A stretch of 64,000 nucleotides of DNA from Polytrichum commune. Taxonomy: Eukaryota > Streptophyta > Polytrichopsida > Polytrichales > Polytrichaceae. Positions 55,557 through 64,000 of the stretch are shown here, one piece after another. A program made the translations under genes and the position numbers. The notes beneath the pieces were generated by a model. That model did not search any database and was not told where the DNA came from. It worked only from the letters and a program-made list of their open reading frames with translations. Within the stretch, counting starts at the first letter, position 1; each line of letters opens with the position of its first letter. The stretch spans positions 2,234,001 through 2,298,000 of the forward strand of contig OX485804.1 in NCBI GenBank assembly GCA_950295325.1, in the 5' to 3' direction.

Positions 55557-57545
55557 CCTTGTTGAGGTCTAGAACCAAGAATTGTTGTGGCAAGGATGGG
55601 CAAAATTGGGGGAGCAACCACACCGTGCTCTATGCGATGCATAGACAAGCGAGGGGGAGCTGCAATGCTATGCTCCATGCCTTGTCGAGACAATCGAGGG
55701 GGATGGCTACGTTATGCTAAGTCTATTTCAAGCATTAATTATGCAAAACAAGAGCATATACATTCAAACAAAAAATATATAGGGAGGCCAAAAATATTGA
55801 TTTATTTTTGAAAGCTCTATGTACAATTTGTATAAAAATCTAGTTTGAACAAGGAGTTCAACATTTCCTAAGTTACAATCTACAAGAATGATATCATGTT
55901 GCAAAGGTCGAACCTAGCCGCATGGGGGTGGACATCGGGTTGGGCACGAAGGAGGTCGGAGAGGCAAGGGCAAGCGTAGTTGGGGAACAACCGCACACTG
56001 ACTAGACATGATCCAAGAATTTTGGGTCGGCTAGCCCAAACTAAGAGGACTAATGCCCCCTCCCAACTTGACATAAGCAAATAACCAAAGATTTCCCTAA
56101 AACCCGGGTAAAGCTCCCTCGGTTATAGCAGACACGTCTGGCTATCCCAATGCACCTACAAGAACTTCATCCGGAGATTTCCAAGTAGGTTTTAGTTAAG
56201 TAGCTTTCACACATGTTCATTGTTTTATCTACCAACCAATGAATGTTGGATAGTTTTTGTCCCATCCCCAAATGCCTTAATACTTAGGGCAAGGCCAATG
56301 GCATGGCACCTGCATCTGCATCTGCTCTTTTTCATCCAAGATGCAGATGTAGGTGCAGGGCCCGGGCCCAATGATCTCAATTCCTGCAAATCGGGGATGA
56401 AAATATGAGCAGGGTCCAGCCATCTGCTTGCATAACCCTCAGTTATGTAGGGTCCCTGCTATCCATATAAGACAAGCCCATGTAGAAATAATGACAGATG
56501 AGACGAGGCACAGGGAGAATAGGGTTTCACCTTCAGTACTTGGGTAGAGGGGGAATTTACTGATGTGACCACTCCCAAGGTAACTTTCTTTAATAGTCTG
56601 TACTTGTTGCTCTAATAATTGTACTTGCTCTCATTTGCTCCAGCTCTAAGGCTTGCTCTATAACTAATTTGCTCCAACTACTATCAAATTGATTCTCGAA
56701 TGAACCTGTGTCCCGGAAGAACTGATGGTTAGTTGCAGAAGAACTGGTTGAATTTGAAAAATATCCGGTTCAAGTTGGAGGCTTCAGAAAATTGTCTGAT
56801 CATTTTAGAAGAATCTATAGAATATACATCAAATGAATAAAAGCATAGTTGGAAGATGTCTACATGTAACCGGTTGGATTTACAATCAGTAGGATCTAAA
56901 CCGACTAAGCCCAAAATTGAACCCGGGCATTGGAATGAATTTATTTTCTCGAATAAACTAATTCTATAATAAATTGATTATCGAATTAATTGATTCTTGA
57001 ATTAACTGATTCTCGAGGTAACTTTCTCAAATTAACTTTCGTATTAACTTATTGTCAAATTAACTAATTTTTTTGAATAACTTATTTACGAATGATTAAC
57101 ATATTGATCATATTTTGAACTGAATAAACATTGTGAACTTTGAGTTATTTAATATTAAATTATTTAATGAAAAAAAGATAATTTTCATTTAAGTTTTTGG
57201 ACTATATTTAGCATTTAATATTAACAATCCGTAACATTTGAATATTCATTGGAGCAATAAATAAATATCCACACACTTAATGCTAAACTTAGCCCACAAT
57301 ATAAAGAAAAAAATGAATATGATTATTTGAGTATCATAACAAAAAAATTACATATTAAACCGTCCTATCTAAGAGCCACCCACATCAGCATTCAAATCAA
57401 GTGTGCCATATAGGCTAGGGCATCTTCCTAGACCTCCTCCTTCCTCCTCTTCTTCCTCCGCTTTTTCTTCATCTATAGTAATCACTAGAGGTATTTGGGC
57501 TGAACCTGGGAGTTCTTTCCGCAATTTCATCACGTATTTTTGCCG
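55557..57545. other. Spacer with dispersed repeat copy and small hairpins
   Basis: No gene seen. An inverted repeat (CCTGCATCTGCATCT against AGATGCAGATG...GCAGG) lies at about 56308-56360. A diverged copy of the dispersed repeat family is on the - strand at about 56720-56930. The last 150 bp are the 3' flank of the Myb/SANT-like pseudogene. Confidence 0.4.
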
Positions 57546-58210
57546 CTACAAATAGGCTTGTTCTTCTCTTAATTTGAAATATGCTTCAAATATCGTATTA
57601 GGTTGTCGGCCGGGACGACTGAACAGTGCATCATCATTAGCATCCTTTAGTATTCTGGACTTCTCCGCAGACGACTCACTCATGAGTTTGAATGCCTTTG
57701 CTGCATTTTTCAATGCAGCCATATGTAGATCTTGGTTAAGCCTTGTTGTTTTTGCATTTTTTTTGTCCTTCCGGACGTTGTAATTCACCAGTTGGACTTC
57801 CACCCGAGCCTTGCCCCGCTTGACCTTCACCCACTGTCAAATTTATATCAACAGCTCTGCACTTATTGGGAGTGTTTTGTACCCTTCTTGTTGGATCTCT
57901 GTAAAACCACTGTGGATAGTCCTTCAAATACAACCAACAATGCATAAATCGAAACAGTTGCTTATCCTTAGGATTTCCAACTTTATCAAAAATCGTCTTT
58001 TGCGCTTATTTGTACATCACTTGCGCCTTTTGTTGTATGTCATCATCCGTAGTGCCTAATTCGTTTAGTGCTTTTACATTCAAATAATATCCATTATATA
58101 TACTGCACTCTCTTTGTATTAGTCCCCACCTAGACTTCAAGGACTTTGGAGTTCTCTTGCAGTTATTGACATCCATTGCATTAAAATGATCGGCCACCCT
58201 TTGCAAAAAT

Positions 58211-58843
58211 GCCCGGGTACGCAACTCCCATATTATACACAGGGGGCATCGTACTTAAAACGGCTTAGAGGACGGCTTTTGTAAAAATTATATCAAATTA
58301 TATGAAATTAAAATGATCAAAAATTTGGGTGAAGACCAAATTAAATAAAATGATATGAAAAAAAAGTTGGGTAAAGACCAAATTAAATAAAATGATATGA
58401 AAAAAAAGTTGGGTAAAGACCAAATTAAATAAAATGATATGAAAAAAAAGTTGGGTGAAGACCAAATTAAATAAATGAAATAAAATAAAAGTTGGGTTGC
58501 ATATTTATTAAGCCTCCCATTAAAATTATAAGCCACGAATAGTTGCCTCCCATTAAAATTATAATTCATTCACAATGTTAATTTTTTATTAAAAAGTCCA
58601 AAAAGTTGGGTAGTTTGACCTATGGTACTTGTATTAAAAAAATCATATAATTAGGTTTTTAATGCAATTATATGCTTCAAAATATATTCATTTCCTATAT
58701 ATAATTAAATTTTTGGATTCCTTGTTAGAAGGGCTACAAGGGTTTCCTACATTAAAACAATTTGTATCACTCAATATTGGACTAAAACGCATTATAAGTG
58801 ATTATAATCAGGACCATATAATACGGGAGTTGCGTACCCGGGC
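58211..58843. mobile_element. MITE inserted in the Myb/SANT-like gene
   Basis: The ends are inverted repeats starting GCCCGGGTACGCAACTCCC (58211-58229 and 58825-58843), extending with one mismatch to about 28 bp. The flanks AAAAAT (58205-58210 and 58844-58849) look like a 6-bp duplication. Removing the element and one flank restores the host frame (TTF-LQR). The superfamily is not clear to me. Confidence 0.8.
58318..58500. repeat. 42-bp tandem repeat inside the MITE
   Basis: About three and a half copies of an AT-rich 42-bp unit containing AAATTAAATAAAATG and AAAGTTGGGT. Confidence 0.9.
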
Positions 58844-59334
58844 AAAAATGTGGTCGAGGTTTGGTTTATCCCTTGTATAGGTACTTGCGAAATATGTACA
58901 TGACTCCTGCACAATTGAATATCCCCACATGGGCCAAAATTCTTGGATCGAAATGATTTGCCGACATTTCCACTACAACCTGGTACACTTTCCATTTTGT
59001 GTACTTAGGAATGATATTTTACGACAATGATTTCCATAATTCCTCGTATTCACTATTTATACAAAATTTAGACAAAAAGTCAAAATGTATATTTTAACTT
59101 TAGTATATTATAAAATAAAATAATATTTTACTTTTGTTTTATTTTTTGTTATAGAACTATATTTCTTTAAAAAATAACAGCCAACTTTTAAAAATGTAAA
59201 ATTATGCAATTATTGCAATATGTAATTGATAATGAGACATGTTTTCGTTAATTCTGTGTGAATTTGTATGTTAAAGTTTTTGAAAATGGATGTATTTCAT
59301 AGACAATCGAGAGAACGATTCACATGAATTTTAG

Positions 59335-60567
59335 AAGATGATGTTGATGACCATGAATTGTCAATGGCTTATAGTTTGTTGGAAGATTTGATTGACGTGC
59401 AACCATTGCCTAAAAAACATGGAGGGTCTGTGCCTGATCGATTAGTATATCGCAAGAGAGGCAAATTAGTGCATCATGAGATAATAATGAGAGATTATTT
59501 TTGCGACAATCATGTGTACGATGATGTCCAATTCCGCACTCAGTTTAGAATGTCTAGACGATTATTTTTTAAAGTGGTTGAGGCAATATGTGCGTTCGAT
59601 TCGTATTTTGTACAAAAAGTTGATGCAATTGGTACACTTGGCTTGTCAAATATCCAAAAATGCATAGATGCTATTCATATGATAGGATATGGTGTGCCCT
59701 CCGATACAACAGATGAATACACAAGAGCGGCAAAAAGTACAGCCATGGAGAGTATGAAGCGGTTTGTGAGGGCTATTCGTGGGGTTTATAAAAAAACAAT
59801 ATTTACAACAACCCACACGAGAAAATTTGGAAAAACAAATGTGAATCAACAAAGCAAGAGGTTGGCCAAGTATGTTTGGCTCAATAGATTGCATGCATTA
59901 CCAATGGAAGAATTGTCCAGTAGCATGGAATGGACAATATTTAGACAAAGATGGCAACATGTCAATTATTTTGGAAGCAATAGCAGACCAATCTTTTTGG
60001 ATTTGGCATGCATTTTTTGGAACTGCGGGATCCAACAATGACATCAATGTTTTACAAAGAAGTCATTTGGTACGAAATTTTTTATCTGGGGAGTATGACG
60101 ATATATCCTTTGATGTAAACTCTCGATGGTATTCCAAATACTATCTACTCACAGATGGCATATATCCAAAGTGGTCAATATTTGTGCAATCTATAAAAGA
60201 TCCACAAGGTGAGAAAAGAAAACACTTTGCCAACAAACATGAAGCAGCCAGGAAAGATGTGGAGAGGCGTTTTGGGATGCTCAAAGCGAGATGGTCAATT
60301 CTACAACAACCAATTCGCTTGTGGGGTCTCTGTGATATTGAAAATGTGGTAATTGCATGTTGCATCATGCATAATATGATCATTGAGGATGAAAGAGATC
60401 ATAATCTTTCAGTTGTTTTAGAGCTTGTGCGTGTTGAAAATACACATCGAAATCTTAACTTTGAAGAGTATCTCCAAGGACAGGTTGAAATTCAAAACAG
60501 AGATCAACATTTTCAATTAAGGAACGACCTCATAGAACATTTATGGAAATTGAGGGGAAATTTATGA
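59335..60567 (+). pseudogene. PIF/Harbinger DDE transposase, broken
   Basis: The N-terminal part (PDRLVYRKRGK, then RDYFCDNHVYDDVQFRTQFR) and the DDE_Tnp_4 core are clear. Catalytic residues are present: GSIDCMH (first D), GTAGSNNDIN (second D) and KDVERRFGMLKARW (E). The reading frame changes in an A7 run at 59790-59796 and there is TGA at 59842-59844, after which the frame runs INKARGWPSMFGSIDCMHYQ to the natural end at 60565-60567. With the stop and the frameshift it cannot make a full enzyme. It is paired with the Myb/SANT-like pseudogene. I did not find the element TIRs. Confidence 0.85.
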
Positions 60568-61183
60568 CTTTTAGGTGTGTTTAGGGTGATTAGACTATGT
60601 TAGGAACCTATACATTATGCTTATGTTATATTTAGATTCGTTTTAATAGATAATAATTATCATTCAATATCGGACTATAAGGTGCTTGCATAGACATGTG
60701 TATGGGGGATTCCGCAATAGCAGATATTTATGATGGTCTGAATAAAATGCAATTCTTTGTTTTTGGAATCCCCTAAATCTTTTTTTTTACATATATATAT
60801 TTTTTATTTATTTTTATTTTGTATCTTAGCCTACATGCAAGATTTATAATATAACCTATATGCATGTTGAGTCGTAAACATGTGGTCGTAATAAGATTTT
60901 ATAATAATATCCGAAAAATATTCCTTATAATGAAAACCCTAAGACCTACCTAAATCAAACACAACAATAATCTATATAGTTATAGTCGAGTGGTGTGTGG
61001 GTAAGAAATGAAATATTATCATGGATGATTGAAATTTGGACAAAAACACACTTAGTAAGTAACAATAATAGCAACATTGTGAATGTATAATTACCAAAAA
61101 TATATTATAATAATAATAATAATAATAATAGTATATGTAATATATGATTATCTGAATATTTTTTCATATAATTATCTGATTAT

Positions 61184-61226
<43 letters not shown>

Positions 61227-61854
61227 TACCAACTACCTAAATTATATGCATCTAATTATCTAATTATTTATTTATATAATTATTTATACAAAAATATACA
61301 CCCTAAAATAATATGCATATAAGCCGCTAAATATATTAGATGCTAATTATCTAACTAAATATATTAACCAGGAGGGGCAACATCTCCGACTTCGAGTTTG
61401 AAAACATGTCTAGACACACTTTAAAACAACATAATATCAAAGAGGCTTTTCTTGCTAAAGAGTGGAAGAAAAAATTAGATTACCTCCATCTCGAGGAAAG
61501 CTAGCATGTGAGCATTGAGTAGTGAGCGGTTACATGTGAGTAATGAGCAACAAAATGACCAATAATAGGATTTTAAAAAGAAAGCATTTTAAATGTAGTT
61601 TGATTATATATTATGAAAATAACATTTTGGGCAAACAAAGTATTGAACTTGGCCCTATTACCATGAATTTTGGGAAGTTTGCCGGTCCACAATGATAGGC
61701 ATTTTACTGAAATGTCAAGCATTTTATTGTGACAAACAACTATTTAGTTGCACCATCAATTTGCACTACGTACATTTCATACGGACATACACATATATTT
61801 CTATATTTGTAAAAATGAGGAATAATTGCATCCATGCCCTTCACCCCTATGCCA
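60568..61854. other. AT-rich spacer with microsatellites
   Basis: An ATA/AAT repeat lies at about 61103-61130 and a TA repeat at about 61187-61222. No gene is seen. Confidence 0.6.
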
Positions 61855-63246
61855 CTAGGCTTGTTCTGCAACACCCGCAAGCTCAAGAAGACGCATCACC
61901 TCATTGTAGCTAAATGTCGGTGCATGAATGTACTTGTTAGTGGCGTAGTCAACCTTGCACAAACACCTGAACACATAATGCAAGTGTTTGCATGAAACCC
62001 ACTGACCCCTCTCTCCCACTGCTAAAGATAATATTTTCGCAAAATTTGGGCAAGTGCATTGCGGAATATTTACAATGGAGACAAGGTATGTCTTCTCCGC
62101 TTTGGAAACTATGGTAATGATGCATCCATATCCAGGGTATGCAATGGGAGTCACACCAACCACATAATACCCATCCATGTGTAATGCATTCTCCCATTTA
62201 TTCCCGTGCTTTGATAATGGTGCTGCCATGTTCCGTCAAACTGCCTTGGAAAACGTGTGTTTGGGAGCGCATCAGGGTTTGGAGGAACATGGAAATGTGA
62301 GTGAGGGATGGGGAGGTTTGTCATTGTTCTCAATTGACGACGTGGTGATAGTGCACCTTTCTATTGCAGTTAAAACCCAATATTTTCCAATGCAAACACC
62401 TCCTACCGTGTCAAGTTTATACCAACCTTCACCGGCCACACCTTAGGGAGGTTTGGCCAATCAAACACCCATTTTTTCTTGCTCCCTTTCACGCATGGAT
62501 TAATGTCATTTGCACAAAACCAAAAATTTGAAAGAACGTGATCGTTGGAATGATATTCCTTCTTCATGCTTGTGTAAGTTGGTGCAAGTGTGCCATGTGT
62601 ACTCTTCCTGACTTTAGCCCTACATGGATGTCCAGTATTTGTCTGCAATGCGTAACACTCTTTTTTGGACGGATAAGGCAATCGTGAAATATATTATTGG
62701 GATTTAAGACACTCTAACTCCAACATAGTAGTGGTGCAAGACACCACATTCTCATCATGCTTGAAGGATTCATCTATGCGTGCCCTCGTTGACCTTGTAT
62801 TAGGGTGAGGATTGGAGTAGTTCACTTTGTCGGGATGATGAGAATCATATTCAGATCCAGACGGTGAATCTAGTTTCCTCTTGGTTGATTCAAACAACTC
62901 AGATTCCTCTAGTGCACAATTCCTTGTATTAAGATCCTCTCCCCTAAGGTATGACCTCATTGACTCTGCAAAGAGCTTGGGATCGCCGATATGCGCTACA
63001 ACTTTGAGCTTCAATGATGCTTCATCTGGCCCTTTCCTTGAAGAGCCCCCTTTAAGTCAAAAACGATAATTTGTGATTTGCATGAATGCGCAGATCATGT
63101 CATCCACAGTTGCCTCGTACAAACATGTCATTTTGTTCCCAGATTGCTGTAGCCACTTGTTATGTACTATTTCAGCCAGGTTGCAAGTTGGCATCTCAGC
63201 ACGTTGATCCAAAGTTAGATCATGTAGTACATGTTGGAGATATTTT
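61855..63246 (-). pseudogene. SWIM-type zinc-finger gene, damaged or partial
   Basis: The coding blocks, in - strand order, are about 63240-62694, 62642-62405 and 62243-61855. The first reads LDQRAEMPTCNLAEIVHNKW and CLYEATVDDM, then an in-frame TGA at 63057-63059, then LKGGSSRKGPDEASLK. The second reads NTGHPCRAKVRKSTHGTL and SNFWFCANDI. The third carries the SWIM finger, CTC then CKH (QCTCPNFAK and WVSCKHLHYVF), followed by APTFSYNEVMRLLELAGV. SWIM fingers are common in MULE/FAR1-type transposases and related plant proteins. The block order and motifs look like a plant repeat-associated family, but I cannot name it. The 5' end is not resolved. Confidence 0.5.
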
Positions 63247-63350
63247 TAGTTTAAAAATGAAATGACACAAAAATTTCATCAATAATAGAAGAATAACACT
63301 TGTATATGAGAAGAAACTTACAATGAGCATGTGACCTCTCCGTTGTCTAT

Positions 63351-63739
63351 TGTTAGGGAGATAAATGCAACTTCTAGTCAACCTCCCTAGTGGTAGGGGC
63401 TAATCAGTATTAATTAGTCCCACATGGGCATTAGCCACCTTAAGTAAAGTGGCGGCCGCCGGTAGGAGGCCGTGCGCACAAGTCCAAGGTATCTCAACTT
63501 ATGAGCAAACAATTAGTTAAGGGCCTCGGTCTTGGTGTAGGAGACCGAGGCCGAGCTAGAATATTCCCACCGAGGTAGCTAGTCCACGGTGTAACCAGGT
63601 GCCGACACTTGGACCTAGTCCAAGTGTCGAGCCAGATTGTATATAAAGGGCAGTTCCCCCCTTGATCAAAACAGTTCAAGAGCTTAAGTTAGCATCATTA
63701 CTATGTTTCATTATGCACATGGTTTCTTTATTCTTAACA
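63351..63739 (+). mobile_element. LTR of a copia-like retrotransposon
   Basis: The segment starts TGTTAGG and ends TTCTTAACA, giving TG...CA ends. It has a TATA box (TATATAAAG near 63640) and is followed by CGTTATCAACATTGC, like the primer-binding region AACACGTTATCAGCA of many plant copia elements. Two hairpins lie inside (63511-63542 with GGCCTCGGTC arms, and 63603-63629 with CGACACTTGGAC arms). The body of the element would continue past the window end. Confidence 0.55.
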
Positions 63740-64000
63740 CGTTATCAACATTGCTCCTAGCACCTCATTGTTCACTTCAGATTGTTATTCAATCACTTTT
63801 GAAAGCACTTGAGTGGTCACTTTTGAGAGATCACTAGATAGACATGCATGTTTAACTTGTACGAGCATCAGAAAGTCTTTTCACCTCCAGATAGATAGTT
63901 TTTACTACTGAGCTACTATCGGAGAGCAGATTTTACCTAGATCAGATATATCTAGAGTCATTTCGTGACAGTTGCTACATCTGAACTCAACTCTCACCTC
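63740..64000 (+). other. Start of the internal region of the LTR element
   Basis: No coding frame is yet visible. This is the expected leader between primer-binding site and gag. Confidence 0.35.

Larger units (their letters stand above)
57546..58995 (-). pseudogene. PIF/Harbinger Myb/SANT-like gene, broken
   Basis: The N-terminal piece reads CGDIQLCRSHVHISQVPIQG then NQTSTTF. After a 633-bp MITE the frame resumes with LQRVADHFNAMDVNNCKRTP, SLKSRWGLIQ and LNELGTTDDDI. This is the Myb/SANT-like and NAM-associated layout of the second protein of plant PIF/Harbinger elements, which guides the transposase to DNA. Further damage is an in-frame TAA after QVMYK (before HCWLYLKDYPQW) and a frameshift near 57760 before LNQDLHMAALKNAAKAF. 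It is divergent to the DDE gene at 59335, the usual Harbinger order. The gene is dead. Confidence 0.75.

Overview
The window looks like nuclear DNA of a land plant. It has spliceosomal GT-AG introns, CT-rich 5' leaders with telo-box motifs (AAACCCTA), SINEs, a copia-type LTR and many plant transposon families. An intact piggyBac element and a DUF7869-like transposase are unusual for a seed plant, so I lean towards a non-seed plant such as a moss, liverwort, lycophyte or fern. That is inference only. I saw no rRNA, intact tRNA or CRISPR array. Most of the window is a layered transposon landscape, with two gene models that look like host genes.

Layout. 0-9.4 kb: a small acidic ORF, then two convergent genes, a RING-finger/coiled-coil protein on + and a hAT transposase on -. 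Each has a G-rich GCGGACG minisatellite directly upstream of a TATA box. 9.4-12.6 kb: no gene. 12.6-18.4 kb: a complete piggyBac element (TTAA targets, 14-bp TIRs, intact transposase). 18.4-27.6 kb: decayed repeats, a pogo/Tigger fragment, a SINE with target duplications, a broken BED-finger gene and a CACTA-like end. 27.7-30.8 kb: a seven-exon gene for an unknown 321-residue protein. 32.8-34.8 kb: a secreted Cys-rich protein gene with decayed tandem copies of its two ends on either side. 35.3-38.1 kb: two copies of a hAT-type MITE in inverted orientation, with a second SINE copy between them.

39.0-55.55 kb is the most interesting part. It reads as one 16.5-kb DNA transposon with perfect 28-bp TIRs and a 4-bp AGGA target duplication. 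It carries two divergent genes. The rightward gene (two exons) encodes a DUF7869-like protein with a plausible DDD catalytic triad. The leftward gene (six coding exons) encodes a protein of about 1,700 residues with a ParB/sulfiredoxin-like DGQH motif, a large unknown domain, a coiled-coil/disordered linker and an FCP1/HAD-like domain. At least 26 palindromes built on TTACGGACGCGCGTCCGTAA lie in the leader introns and internal introns of both genes, and one is exonised. The arms of different palindromes differ in sequence but stay self-complementary. A further long-TIR element is nested between the two genes.

55.6-64 kb: a dead PIF/Harbinger pair (Myb/SANT-like gene split by a MITE, and a DDE gene with frameshift and stop), a broken SWIM-finger gene and the start of a copia-like LTR element that runs off the window. 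Many long frames are interrupted by a single TGA, which fits C-to-T decay of methylated CpG. UGA readthrough is an alternative for the RING gene.
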